Positions 23,638-35,475 are shown, counted from the stretch's first letter. The stretch: DNA of 64,000 nt from Hedera helix (GCA_947179155.2 OX359265.1:1297501-1361500), one strand, 5' to 3'. Translations and numbers: made by a program. The notes: generated by a model from the letters alone, not told the origin.

Positions 23638-24400
23638 CTGGTAAATTAGCCCAAATGAGCTGGTAGCAATGAATGGATTTATTAGGAATGTAATCTAAGG
23701 AGTTGCTCTATAATGAAATTCTTGTGATATTTTTGTTATGTTGCTTAGGATTAATTAGGAAATTTTTTAATTTTTTTGAAGCCTAATTTTTAGCAAACGG
23801 CAAAATATATTTATTTCTGAAGAAATCATTAATCCAAATTAGGAATGTAATCAAGGAATCCGTATAAGTTATGAAGTTCTTACTATATATTTTTATTTTG
23901 ATGTTTGGGGATATATATGCTTGGATATGTCAAAATTAATATTCTAAATTAAAAAATTAAGGTAGTTAAATTCGCATGTAATATTCTTTTATTGATCCTT
24001 AAAAATGGAATTGTAATATTATTTTTAATCTTTTGGTAAACTCTTTATTGGTCATTTCACGGATATGAATTGAAATCATATAACTACTTAATTAATATGT
24101 AAAAATAATTTAATTATGGAGGAATGAGTTTCACAACAACAATTATATGCATCCAGCGGTGAAATTTAATATTCCAACTAGAATGAATTGGAGCACAACA
24201 ATTATAAATATCATTTTACAGGATACAATTTTTAAAGTAATAAATTATTAATTTATCATTGTATTTAAAAGTAAACGGACAAAAAATTACTCTATCCGTT
24301 CCAAAATAAAAGTCTTTATTAATATTTTAGGTACATAGTTCCAAATTAAATGTCTATTTACTTAAATAATTTATTTTATACAATAATTAGATGGTAAAAA
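23560..24400. repeat. Upstream half of duplicated DEFL segment
   Basis: Sequence upstream of the intact DEFL gene matches that upstream of the broken copy (16823 to about 17930). Shared phrases include TTAGCCCAAATGAG, GAATGGATTTAT(T/G)AGGAATG versus its counterpart, ATGTCAAAATTAATATT, TTTATTGGTCATTTC and GTGAAATTTAATATT or similar. The duplication therefore covers at least about 1.2-1.5 kb including each gene. A TA microsatellite lies at about 23606-23636. No other gene was seen. Confidence 0.65.
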
Positions 24401-24409
24401 TATGTTATG

Positions 24410-25010
24410 CAACATAGCCCTCATCCTAGGTCAAGCACAAATCGAATTTTTTTGATTACGATACCTAATTTTCTGCAATTGTTTCCACTTGGCATATGCT
24501 CCCCCCTCCAATTTATACGCTAACAAATTAAATTTCTTATGTTCACGAAATCAAAGAAAGTCTTGACTTCATGAATCCAATCTAAAAATCACTTTAAATC
24601 TAAAGAACCATGAAAATTAGGAATGTCAACCTTTACCTAATAATCGGCCTCGTTGCGCCGATTGAAATCACCACCATAGGGTTCCAAATCTCTCTCACGA
24701 CTTGCACCATGATCAAGCATGTGTTCGCCTCTACCACCTCCACAATTCTGTATTAGTTGACGTGATCTCGTGAATTCTTCATACTTTTCAGCGTTAAACT
24801 CATAGTCATCATTAAGTTCTTCACAATCAGGATAGGGTAGGGTCCTGCATCGTCATGACCAAGATAACACTTATCATGATTTTGCGCATTCATCAATCTA
24901 TTAATAACGATCTCCAACTGATTTAATTGTTGTTATATACCGCCAACTTGTTGTTGCAAGTTGGCTACCGACTCCCTCGTAGTAAATTAAATTTCTTATT
25001 GTTTCTTCAA
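24410..25010 (-). pseudogene. Decayed Ty3/gypsy gag fragment
   Basis: On the minus strand the conceptual translation gives VKVDIPNFHGSL, then FLDWIHEVKTFFDFVN, then after a frameshift KFNLLAYKLEGGAYAKWKQL. These are hallmarks of the capsid-region gag of plant Ty3/gypsy elements. There are in-frame stops (for example just before VKVDIP and in the NFHGSLDLK segment) and at least one frameshift. Upstream is a Gln-rich coiled stretch (VANLQQQVGG). No protease, reverse transcriptase or LTR was found next to it, so it is an isolated non-functional relic. Confidence 0.82.
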
Positions 25011-26203
25011 GCCATCATTTTTGGAAGTTTATTATAGGGAGAATAATATAATCGCATATTCAAATATATATATCATTATTTATTACAATATTAATAACCA
25101 CACTTCAAAGAATTTATCGATCATGTATCTCGATTTTAACCATTAAACTAACATCTCATCAATAAATTTAAATACTGTGAAACGCGACATTGCATCATCA
25201 TTTTATAGTAATTAACTTGAATGAGGCCACGAGGGCCTCCATTTCTGTATATTAAATTCGATGATTATTGTAAATATTTAAGAATTGCGGACAAACCTCC
25301 ATAACTACTCCTATATATTTATATTTAATATAGGGATGATATGAAAATTAAGATATTAGTATTTATTTTTTTTAAATCTGTAAAATAAATTTAAAAACAA
25401 ATTTTATTTTCTGAAAACACAAATAAAAAGGAATGGAGTGAGTAGTAATTTACATGGGCGAGAGTATGGTATGGACTATGGATCAATTCTTATCTACTGT
25501 TATCTTGATCTAAGCATTTTTAATTTATAAAATAAAAAAGTACAATTTTAATTTATAAAGTAAAAAATACACTGAACATGTTCCTCATTTTCCTAAAAGT
25601 TGTTGACTGAAATCTCTTGGCATATATATGTGTGATCTCTTGGCTTCAACGTTGTGTAAGTTAATTAAATTGACTTTAATTAGTTTTTCAATAGCTTGGC
25701 TTCAACGTTGTGCAAGTTAATTAAATTGGCTTTAAATATATAGCTCCCGGTCTTTGGCTCCAGCACAGCAATATTCAGAGGAGAAATAGATGGAAGCAGT
25801 GTACCCACGCCAAGCAAAAAAAATAAAATTAGACGCATAAAACACATGTACACAACCAGAATCAGAATATTGAACTTTTAATCGAATGAGTTCGGATTTT
25901 GCAACCTTACTTACGAGGTTATTAATTAAAGAGGCGGTTGTTATGGTATATATGGTCTGCTTATCCCATGTCAAACAAACATAAAGGAGTAGTTTATTTC
26001 TAAGTGAGATGAATGAGAGAGAATTTTGAAATATAATTCTAAATTCGGGTGGGCTATTTATTACACTGTTGCCCAGTACAATATTGTGATGCTACTACAA
26101 CACTAAGTTAAGTATTTTAAGTGCAAATCACATTTTTGTATTATGAAATCGATCCAAATGAGAAAAACGGAGAGAATTTAAAAAGAAAAGGTGAGTCAAC
26201 ATC
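25011..26203. other. Intergenic, no gene recognised
   Basis: AT-rich sequence. A roughly 40-bp phrase is repeated in direct orientation at about 25640-25680 and 25692-25732 (GGCTTCAACGTTGTGYAAGT, then TAATTAAATTG). The 80-residue minus-strand frame at 25732-25974 has no recognisable domain. Confidence 0.45.
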
Positions 26204-26358
26204 ATATTCGGTTAGCATGAAGTTAACTTCATGATAAGTTAGATAATAAATAATATAGTATTGACACGTAGAACGGAGTGTTCTCTCTCTGCGTGTCAAT
26301 ACTGTATTTACTCATTGTCTAATTTATCACAAAATAAACTTTATACTAACCGATCTCC
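26204..26358. mobile_element. MITE with long inverted arms, about 155 bp
   Basis: The arms begin CGGTTAGCATGAAGTTAACT and, in reverse, CGGTTAGTATAAAGTTTATT, and stay complementary for about 60 bp up to TATTGACACG. A 9-bp direct repeat GTCAACATC flanks it (26195-26203, 26359-26367), suggesting a Mutator-type target duplication. It lies about 560 bp upstream of the 4CL start codon. Confidence 0.7.
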
Positions 26359-26560
26359 GTCAACATCGTTCATAAATACACAATGATGTACGTCCGTGGT
26401 TACAACGACATTGTTCATCATCGACTTCATCAAGTCATAAATTACTACGTACTATGCGCATACTACTCTTTACTGACCAATTTACAACTTCACAGAGTGC
26501 GAATCTGGTCTGTTCCTCGTCCTCACAAGTACCGCAAATGCGATAACCTCATCTACTACT

Positions 26561-26616
<56 letters not shown>

Positions 26617-26916
26617 AGACTTAGCTAACTCCCCCGGCCCATTTCTTTCTCACCTCCTCATTTCCGCTACGTACGTAACTAACTCCTCCCTTTTTATTTA
26701 TTGTTTCTTCAACTCCTTTCCTTCTTCTCCCTCTCTCTCCTACTGTGGGTCCCATACATTTTGTTTTTTTTTTTTCAATTCATTGGTTAATGAGATTCAC
26801 TGTCCAATTTTTCTGTCCTTTTTTTCGATCGGCACAGAATTTTTCAAATATATATAGAGAGAGATTTACATGTACAAAAACTAAGGACTAACAAAATAAA
26901 TAAGTCCGTCACAAGA
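26359..26916 (+). promoter_or_regulatory. 4CL upstream region
   Basis: Contains a TA microsatellite (about 26563-26612), then a C/T-rich stretch (26615-26750) and the likely 5' UTR before the ATG at 26917. No certain TATA box or AC element was identified. Confidence 0.4.
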
Positions 26917-29900
26917 ATGTTATCTGTCCAGGCTGCTTCTGTTGAAACAAACCAAAAGCCAGAACTCACCGATCCTCCTCCAGTCTTCTCATCTTCTAAA
27001 TCATCACCGTCGCATAATGTTGTTTACAGATCCAAACTTCCAGATCTTTCCCATATCCCCAATCACCTCCCTCTCCACACTTACTGCTTCGAAAAACTCC
27101 CACAATTCTCACACCGAACATGCCTCATTATCGGCTCCACCGGAAAATCCTACTCTTTCTCCCAAACACACCAAATCTCCCAAAAAGTCTCCGCCGGTTT
27201 ATCCAACCTTGGCGTCAAAAAAGGCGACATAATCATGCTTCTCCTCCAAAACTCTGTAGAATTCGTCTTCACTTTTATGGCCGCGTCAATGATAGGTGCC
27301 GTCACAACTACTGCCAATCCCTTCTACACCACCGCCGAGATTTTCAAGCAATTCAACGCCGGCAAAACAAAACTAATTATTACTCAATCTCAATACGTCG
27401 ATAAGCTCAGCAATCAGACCGATCCGAGTCACCCAAAAATAGGCCGAGATTTTACCGTTATCACAATTGACGATCCGCCCGAAAATTGCCTTCATTTCTC
27501 CGTTCTCTCCGAGTTCAATGAAACTACGGAATTGCCATCGGTTGACTTTGATCCAAACGACGCCGTAGCGTTACCGTTTTCTTCCGGCACAACCGGACTT
27601 CCTAAAGGCGTGGTTTTGACTCACAAGAGTTTAATTACAAGTGTTGCTCAACAAGTGGATGGAGAAAACCCAAACTTGTACCTAAAGGAAGAAGATGTTG
27701 TACTTTGCGTGCTGCCGCTTTTCCATATATATTCATTGAATTCCGTGCTATTGTGCTCGTTAAGGGCCGGAGCGGCAGTGTTGTTAATGCAGAAGTTTGA
27801 GATTCGTTCGTTGCTGGAGCTGATTCAGAGGCACCGGGTTTCGGTGGCGGCGTTGGTGCCGCCGCTGGTCCTGGCCTTGGCGAAGAATCCGATGGTGGCG
27901 GAGTTTGATTTGAGCTCCATTCGGATGGTGTTGTCTGGGGCGGCGCCGCTAGGGAAGGAGCTGGAGGAGGCTCTCCGGAGTAGAGTCCCACAGGCCATTT
28001 TCGCTCAGGTATGTGTATGTTAATTCATGCACTTTTTGTCCATAAACTAAACTATATCAAACCAAATCAATTTTTTCTTAATTAAAAATTTTCAATTCTT
28101 AAAGCATGATATTAAAATTAGGTGCAGGGGCATATGTTATGCAATCTTAATATTTAAAATAAATTTTAGTTTTTATATTCTGATTAAAGGGGAGTACTAT
28201 ATATTTAAAAATCATGCTAATCAAAAATTAGATATATAATTTTAAAATGATAATTTTTTGAAATAATTCTTAGATGCACGTTTGACATTAGCTAAGAATT
28301 TAATAATTAATGCTAGACATGATGATTAAAATAATAACAAATTAAGAATAATATACCACGTTATATTGTCTATAATCTTATAATGTATAATTATTTGTAA
28401 CTTTAGAACCAAGGGAGTACTGTTGGATAATTGGATTGGTCAGAAATAATACACACTAATCACAAATACCTGAAATAGAAAACAAAAAATAGAATTATAT
28501 ATGTTATAACTTATATATTTTTAGCAGTATATGTTATAACTTATAATTATGTATATATATTTTTAGTAAGTTAATTCCTATTAAATCTTATTAATAAGTT
28601 AGTTATTTTGACACTTTCTTTATTCTAAAATTAAAGACATATTTTCAAAACAATAATATTCTAATAAAATTTTATTTTTTCAAATTATCCCCGACATTAT
28701 TTATAGAAACATGTATAAATGACATAATATACTTAATGTATTTAGCATATAGCATATTAAGATTTTTTGAGTAAGTTTATAATATAAAATTATAAAAAAA
28801 ATATTCTAAAACATATTTCAACAAAGAGAATTAATATTTTTACAAGCAAAATTTGATATTTTTATAAAACAAAAAATCTCACATAAACATAGAGTCCATT
28901 TACTATTTATATAAGAGAGAATTTATAAAATTATCATTTCTACTTATAGAGAAATTAATTCTCTTGAACAAATATTGACATCTTTTGCTCTCTCCGTCCC
29001 ACAAAATGATACACCTCTACTATTGGATTTTATATGATATTTTAGTGCAGATATTCTTTTTCCAACGTAAATGTTATCTTATTATACTCTTTTCGTCCCC
29101 CGGAAAAACTGGTTTGATTTGATTTTTTCAATTAAATTGATAATTTTTATAATTAAAATATATACTATTTTTTTTTTATAGATATAGGTGTATAAACTAT
29201 AATTATAAAAAAAAAATATCGAATTATTACATCCAATTTTTACGAGTTTAAATATATAAATAAATATGCTCAATTTTTAATTTTAAAATTAGTCAATTTG
29301 ACCAGAATAAATAAAGACTTTTTAAATAATTTAAATTATTCATTAAAAATTTTAAAAATTATGTCAATTTTATTTATTTTAACTGATAGATAAGCCCATC
29401 TCTTATTTCTTGCGTGACGTGAGCTAAAAGAATAAATATAAACACATAATAACTAAATATTATATTAAACACTATATTTATTTATATCATTAAAAAATAG
29501 AGTATAATATTAAAATTTGTGTTATATCTTATTTTTTAATGATATAAATAAATATAATATTTGATTGTTATGTCTGTAAATTTGTGGGAGCTAAAAAGTA
29601 CTTGTACTTTCTCGGTCCTAAATAAAGATTTAGTCATAAATGTTATAACCAATGTAAAGGTTAAACTTTACTTTTCAAAATAGATTCTTCCCGACAAGAA
29701 AGGGTATATATACTCTTAAATCTTAATTCTGGACAGATGAAGTACAAGGAGGAGAGTATTTGAGGTTGCCAGTTTGGAGGGTATGCAGTATGCTGAAGCC
29801 CATACTTTGATAATAAGAACAATACAATTTAAACTCCATGACTTTAGTTTAATGGGTATTCTTTCAAGGAAATTATGTCTTCAATACTTTACAAAAATAA

Positions 29901-32879
29901 TACTCTCTTTGTTTTACCAAAAAAGTCCTATTTATAAATTTTGTGAAAATTATGAATATATTTTTTGTTATATTTCTAATCCTAAAAGCCATAGTTGTTA
30001 GCTTCTCTGTATGAAAAAAAATAAAAATAAAAATATAATGATAAACTAATTGAGACGATACTATGTCATTCAATATTATTGTCACTAAAAAGTAGATTTT
30101 CTTGGAATAAAAAAATTAGCAAATGAGGTTCATTTCATAGAAAGGAGGAAGTAGTTTTTATTTTTATATAAATTAGCCACTTATATAATTTATTATTGAG
30201 ATTGCAAGTTCCACAATTATTAAAAATAAATAAATAATAATAATTGAATATATTCAACTCAATGTATTAGAGGATCCAAACTTGTTTTCCAAAAGAATAA
30301 TATTACGGTGATAAAATATAATTACAAAAAACTTAACGTAAAATAATGTGTTATATTATAATTAGTAAATGTTCCATCGTATACGGGTGTGTCTAATTAT
30401 TCTAACAAATAATTATCATTTACATTATTTTGTATTTTTTTATTCAAATTTTTGTCACCAAAATATTGTTGTTCCCAAAAAGTCAATAGTCGTAACTCTG
30501 TCTTTATTACTAATTACTAACTAAAATCACTCATGACAATAACTAACGTCCATCTTTTGATCTCATAAATAGTTTTCATTCATTGCGTCCAAATAACGCC
30601 AGCCGGATAATGAGATGAGCTCAATAAATGTAGCAGTTATCTCTTCGTTCCCCTCGGCTTAGTAAAATGGCAAGAAGCCATTAATTATGTTTGGTGCAAT
30701 ACGGTTGATAAGTTTACCATTAATACGGCCTGGGCTTTTGGGTCAGACTACGAGCACGATGGCACCGAACCCGATTGAGGAGGGCCTGGCCCACCAAACA
30801 TTTGATGCAGTGTGTAATAACAAGTCTACGTACACAACATTCAAATATAAAATAAAATATTATATTTAATTTAATCATTAAAAAATAAAGTATAACACGG
30901 ATTTTAATGTTGTTGACGCTCGAATTTCGTCTGCATTTTCTGCCGGTCATCTGAGAAGAATACATGCACAAAGGTCTTAACGCCTTGAGCCGTTAGTGGA
31001 TTTTTTCGGTATGAGTGTTAGTGAAATTTTCAAGATAAGTCAACAATAGAGACTTACGTATTTAGTAAAGTAGAATAGTGTAACCCTCACCTCTATTATT
31101 GATCGGGTATTTATACACTTACTTTAATACTTATCAGTCTTAATAGGAATGTCCATCGGAGAAGTATTAGTTGAACAGGAAGGTAACTATCATAAGTCAC
31201 TTAAGACGCATGACTCCTACTCTAATTAGGATTAGATGTAGTAGTAGTCATCATCAGAACAGTCTTAAGAACTCAACCCAAACTTATAGGATCAAGGAGT
31301 CTTCATAAGAGACTGACAAGCTGATGGTCCATCGTGTCTAGCCCAATATGAATTATCAGATCACGTTTAGTGAAATACTCATCCTAACAAATGTCATGCC
31401 GTATATTTTAATGGTTAAAATAGATGTAGTATTTGAATGTTATATGTGTGTAAATTAAATCAAATACATACATGAATACTAATTGATGTATCTACTGTAA
31501 CAGAAATTGACATCTTTTAGTCGTAATATAAATATTTTCCGTTTGTATTATATCTTGTGCATTAAACACAGGGTTATGGCATGACTGAGGCAGGACCGGT
31601 GCTAACAATGAGCCTAGCATTCGCCAAGCAACCGTTTCCAACCAAGTCCGGATCATGTGGCACCGTTGTAAGAAATGCCGAACTCAAGGTTCTTGACACT
31701 GAAACCGGTTGCTCCCTCGGTTACAACCACCCCGGTGAGATTTGCATCCGCGGAGATCAGGTTATGAAGGGTAATTTAGCTTTTTAAGTATTCAATTTTT
31801 CTAATTGTTAGCTTATTTTTGCTTTCATGATCACATTTGTTATGAATTTTTCTACATAGGGTATTTAAACGATGATGAGGCCACAGCTGCAACAATAGAT
31901 ATGGAAGGCTGGCTGCACACAGGGGACATAGGCTATGTAGACAACGATGAAGAGGTGTTTATTGTAGATAGAGTCAAAGAACTTATCAAATTCAAAGGCT
32001 TCCAGGCATAATTTCTCACTTTACCCTTTCTCCCTTTTCTTTAAAAAAAATAGTCAGTAGTCTTGTTATATTTCATGTTTGCACAAAGTACAACTTTTGA
32101 TCACGAATTGCTGAGCTTCTACGGATCCTTCTTAATATGCTCCTCTAAATTGCTTCTGTTTTTTTTTATTCATCAGGTGCCACCAGCTGAACTGGAGTCC
32201 TTACTTGTTAGTCACCCAGCCATTGCAGATGCTGCAGTTGTTTCGTAAGTTCTCACAAGCCAATAGCATTAGTCCGTCTTCATTATAGGGATCCCCATGC
32301 ACACACACACAAAACTTGGTACTAGACAACGTGATACTACTACATAAATTGGATGTTGAACTTTGAACATTAACAGCCAAAAAAATGATGCTGCTGGTGA
32401 AGTTCCTGTTGCTTTTGTGGTTCGGTCAAATGGATTTGAACTTACAGAGGAAGCTGTTAAAGAATTCATAGCTAAACAGGTAAAAAGATCAATTTAACAG
32501 TTTCCTTTAATTAATAATCATGAAAACATTAGTTAATTACTAGCTACTCCCGCCATTTCACACAATATAACCTAACATATATAAATAAATGGATGGCTGA
32601 GATTAGATTGAGATGAATATGAATGGGCTTAGAGCGCATGAAACTCATCACTATCTCTAGGGTTTGCGGAATCAAAACTCCCTTTATTTAACGTTGAATT
32701 TGACTCCGTATTTACCAAAAATGAAATGGCTATGATTGATTGTAAAATGAAGCCAATATAATATTGTCTACGTATTGAAAATTTATTTGATATTCTATAC
32801 CAATTTTCGGGATATAGATGATATTATACAGACTTCATTTTACAATCAATCTTAGTTATTAGTCTAATCTCAACCCTCC

Positions 32880-32947
<68 letters not shown>

Positions 32948-33181
32948 TTTGTTATATTCGTTACCCACGGAAAAAAAGTCATTTGATTTCTTTGCTAGTC
33001 ATTTTGTTATCATTCAAAAAAAATAATGTCAATATACTTAAATTTTGAAATGAAACAGGTGGTATTTTACAAGAAACTGCACAAGGTGTACTTCGTTAAT
33101 ACCATTCCTAAGTCTCCCTCTGGAAAGATTTTAAGAAAAGATCTCAGGGCTAAACTTGCAACCAACTCCACCAAGACGTGA
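26917..33181 (+). CDS. 4CL: 4-coumarate:CoA ligase
   Basis: Activates hydroxycinnamates (such as 4-coumarate) to CoA thioesters with ATP, at the entry to lignin, flavonoid and related phenylpropanoid pathways; cytosolic ANL-superfamily adenylate-forming enzyme. Six exons: 26917-28008, 31572-31770, 31860-32005, 32177-32244, 32377-32479, 33059-33181, giving 576 residues with all phases consistent. Box I FSSGTTGLPKGV is at residues about 221-232 and box II GEICIRG at about 419-425; GYGMTEAGP, KELIKFKGFQ and the C-terminal SPSGKILRKDL are present. The roughly 35-residue N-terminal extension before VYRSKLPDL and the overall length suggest a class II (At4CL3-like) form, which is inference. Intron 3 (32006-32176) has a GC donor (CAG|GCATAA). 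Intron 1 is 3.56 kb and full of TE insertions. The reading frame is intact. Confidence 0.93.
29430..29587. mobile_element. MITE, family M1, with 9-bp target duplication
   Basis: Flanked by GAGCTAAAA at 29421-29429 and 29588-29596 (exact). The ends are inverted relatives (AATAAATATAAACACATAA versus reverse ACAAATTTACAGACATAAC). The core folds through TATTTATTTATATCATTAAA and its complement. Length is 158 bp with no coding sequence. Confidence 0.8.
29903..30151. mobile_element. Stowaway-like MITE in 4CL intron 1
   Basis: Ends CTCTCTTTGTTTTACC and, in reverse, CTTCCTCCTTTCTATGAAAT, flanked by TA (29901-29902, 30152-30153). Length is 249 bp. Confidence 0.65.
30822..31456. mobile_element. MITE, family M1, split by a solo LTR
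   Basis: The left half (30822-30910, ACAAGTCTACGTACACAACA onward) and right half (31390 to about 31456, ending near ATGTTATATGTGTGTAAATT) are inverted relatives: both carry ACATTCAAATA followed by a CATTAAAA block when read inward. They are separated by the LTR at 30911-31389. The left half matches the right end of the copy near 47.1-47.26 kb in reverse (AACAAGTCTA, TTCAAATATAAAATA-like). The outer borders are approximate. Confidence 0.6.
30911..31389 (-). mobile_element. Solo LTR, 479 bp, inside a MITE
   Basis: Starts TGTTGACGCTCGAATTTCGT and ends ACTCATCCTAACA. It is flanked by an exact AATGT duplication (30906-30910, 31390-31394). On the minus strand it begins TGTTAGGATGAGTATTTCAC and has a TATA box (GTATAAATACCCG, about 31107-31119), so its sense strand is minus. 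There is no coding sequence. Confidence 0.82.
32879..32946. repeat. TA microsatellite in 4CL intron 5
   Basis: An imperfect (TA)n tract with two TATTTATA interruptions, between 4CL exons 5 and 6. Confidence 0.9.
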
Positions 33182-34129
33182 AATTCTTGATCATATGACT
33201 GGCCTGCGTAAACATTAGTTAGCCGTCATCTGCATGTGTTAATTACCCCCCAAACTAAAACATGTTGTGCTTGTTTCCCTTGCTTGTATTTAGACAATTT
33301 TTTGTTGTAATAAAAGAATAACCATTCTCAAATTGTATGATTCTATGCATGACACACTTTGACCCACTAGGATTTATTAATAATTTATTATATGTAAATT
33401 TTAATTATTAGTAAGAGTACCCACAAAAAGAGCAGAAGTTGAAGATGACGTGAAACCGGAAACAATCAATAATGCTAAGTTTCTTACAATTGTTCGATTA
33501 ACCGTTAGATGTCTGATGTTTTGTTTGGATTGAAGAAATGGACGAAGGAATGAAATAGAGAAAGAAATAGAATGAAAAGTGGAATTATTCATTCAATTCC
33601 AGCTGGAATTAATCATTCACATACCCTCCCTCAAGAATAAAATTTATAAATTTAGAAGACCTTTCAATTGAACAACCAAACGCAAATTTTTCATTCTATA
33701 AGAATGAGTCGTTTCATTCTCACTTTTATTCCTCCAATCCAAACATAGCATAAGTGTTTAGCTTCCTTGGACAAAGTCACTTGACAAAAAACCCGATTAA
33801 TACATTGATATTTAATTCCTGTCATGGTTGCTTCTCCTTGGAGTGTTTATACGTAGAAAAATATGATTGTGGAAGATAAATTAATCCTACTCGTACTTTT
33901 ATCATTTGATTCATGAAAGAACACTGACTGCTTATAATAAAATATTACACAAACAAGGTTGGTTGACTTATTTTGAATGCCATGGAAAATTTAACTTTTT
34001 TTCAAAATCTGATCGATTACATCACCAGGTAATCAATCCTTAAAAAGAAATTTGTGTCTGCACCTGTCCTCTCTCTGTAATAGGCTGGCCAATTAAAGTT
34101 TTCAAATTTGATTATGGACGAAATTTCAG
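33182..34129. other. 4CL 3' region and intergenic DNA with a MITE
   Basis: The first 150 bases are the likely 4CL 3' UTR, with AATAAAA-like signals near 33310. A MITE-like inverted pair spans about 33513-33754: CTGATGTTTTGTTTGGATTG and, in reverse, CTTATGCTATGTTTGGATTG, each followed by RAGRAAT-like sequence. No clear target duplication was found. No gene was recognised. Confidence 0.55.
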
Positions 34130-34735
34130 GCGGAACAAAACCTATATGAGTGAAGCTCAGAGACGTGCACTCAATGCTCTTGCACAGGTGACGGCCAGTC
34201 GAAAGACATAGTCCTTGCTTTTGCTACGAACCGTCCTGGTGATCTTGATTCAGCTGTGGCAGACCGTCTTGATGAAGTCCTAGAATTCCCTCTTCCTGGA
34301 GAAGATGAACGATTCAAGCTTCAACAAATTTATTTAAACAAGTACATTGCACAAGCTGGGGCTAGAAAGCCAGCCGGGAATCTTCTCAAATTTGTTCAGG
34401 AATAAGCAACAGAAGATGGAAATTAAGGGCGGAAAAATATAAGTACACACAAATCAAACACAATATTATTTTCACCATTAAAAAGTGTTGTGTGACACAG
34501 ATCTTAACGTAAAAAGTTTGTGTGTATGTATATATACTTGTCCATTAAGGGCATGACAGATAATATTTTGAGAGAAGTTGTGGCAAAAACAGATGGAATT
34601 TCAGGAAGAGAGATTGCAAAAGCTGATGGCTGGTGTTCAGGCTGCCGTTTATGGGAGTGAGAACTGTGTGCTTGACCCGAGAAGTCATAGATTATAAAGT
34701 TGCAGAGCATCAACAAAGACGGAACAGAACCGAAA
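34130..34735 (+). pseudogene. ATAD3-type AAA ATPase fragment, non-functional
   Basis: The translation matches the C-terminal part of the AAA module of plant ATAD3-like mitochondrial ATPases: RNKTYMSEAQR, then after a frameshift KDIVLAFATNRPGDLDSAVA, DEVLEFPLPGEDERFKL, KYIAQAGARKP, and after a break REVVAKTDGISGREIAK. Defects seen: a frameshift near ALNALA, a TAA after LLKFVQE, a 113-bp MITE (34431-34543), and further shifts after REIAK. The Walker A and B motifs are absent, so only the 3' exons were captured. TTTCAG sits just before the homology (34124-34129), so it probably came from genomic DNA rather than a spliced copy; that is inference. Confidence 0.82.
34431..34543. mobile_element. MITE, family M1, inserted in the ATAD3 pseudogene
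   Basis: Exactly flanked by ATTAAGGGC (34422-34430, 34544-34552). Inverted ends: GGAAAAATATAAGTACACAC and, in reverse, GGACAAGTATATATACATAC. Length is 113 bp. The 9-bp duplication points to Mutator-type transposition. Confidence 0.85.
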
Positions 34736-35475
34736 AGTGCTTAGTATATATTTGTTACTTTTAAGGTAGGTGGTGTTTTGGACAGTTAGCTGAGAATGAG
34801 AGAAGAGCAAATGATTCTCTTTTATATCATACAATGGCTGGTGGCTTATTTATATTCGATTAAATATTCATCATTGTTTTCCCGTCAAAGGGAAGTTTTG
34901 GTATGTTAATTTAGTTTCTAATTTCGATACTCTTCTTTCTGAAAAAATTTCCCAATTTTAGAATTATTTAATCTTCAGTTTCTACCACTGATTCTCAATA
35001 ACTGATTGTATATACACATTCATTAATAGCTTCAGTACAATAAAAATTTGCTTACTTCAGTCGAGAATCAGGATGCTTATTGATGTGGCATCATGGAAAT
35101 ATTATTTTATCTTTCTTCCTTTGGGGAGAAGTTGTGTTAATCCTGTAATATATTGCAAATAATTAGGACATATGTGCATACATAAAATAGATGTAAGAAT
35201 TAAAAATAGTCGCATCTTAATTTATTCTATCTAATCCTACATTAGTTGCAATTCAGCTACATATATTTGTCCACATGTATATAATTTTCCTCGTTTACTC
35301 AAAAACAACCACATGAGAGAGAGAGTGAGAGAGAAAGAAAGAAAGGGTTTTGTCAATAAATATTGCATTAATATGCTAACAAACAGCAACTGTAGCACAA
35401 TACAACTATTAGTGCCCATCTAAAATGATACATGGTTTTGTGACTTCTGTCAATCTTCCTTTCTTTCATCACTGT
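34736..35475. other. Intergenic, no gene recognised
   Basis: AT-rich sequence between the ATAD3 pseudogene and the 3' end of the small basic protein gene. A GA-rich tract lies at about 35315-35346. The segment near 35300-35475 may include the 3' UTR of the minus-strand gene. Confidence 0.45.

Larger units (their letters stand above)
28009..31571 (+). other. 4CL intron 1 (3.56 kb), TE-rich
   Basis: Bounded by CAG|GTATGT and ACACAG|GGT. It holds a palindromic MITE (about 28825-28974; left AGAGAATTAATATTTTTACA, right reverse AAGAGAATTAATTT), and ends resembling Stowaway near 28988 and 29089 (CTCTCTCCGTCCC, CTCTTTTCGTCCC). It also holds a 158-bp MITE (29430-29587), a Stowaway-like MITE (29903-30151), and a MITE split by a solo LTR (30822-31456). 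Confidence 0.75.

Noticed and set aside
26942..27404. Alternative frames over 4CL exon 1
   Set aside because: The frame starting at 26917 encodes 4CL; the others are shadows.
30688..30798. A 111-bp MITE with ATGTTTGGTG inverted ends in 4CL intron 1
   Set aside because: The inverted match is only 10 bp and no target duplication was seen.
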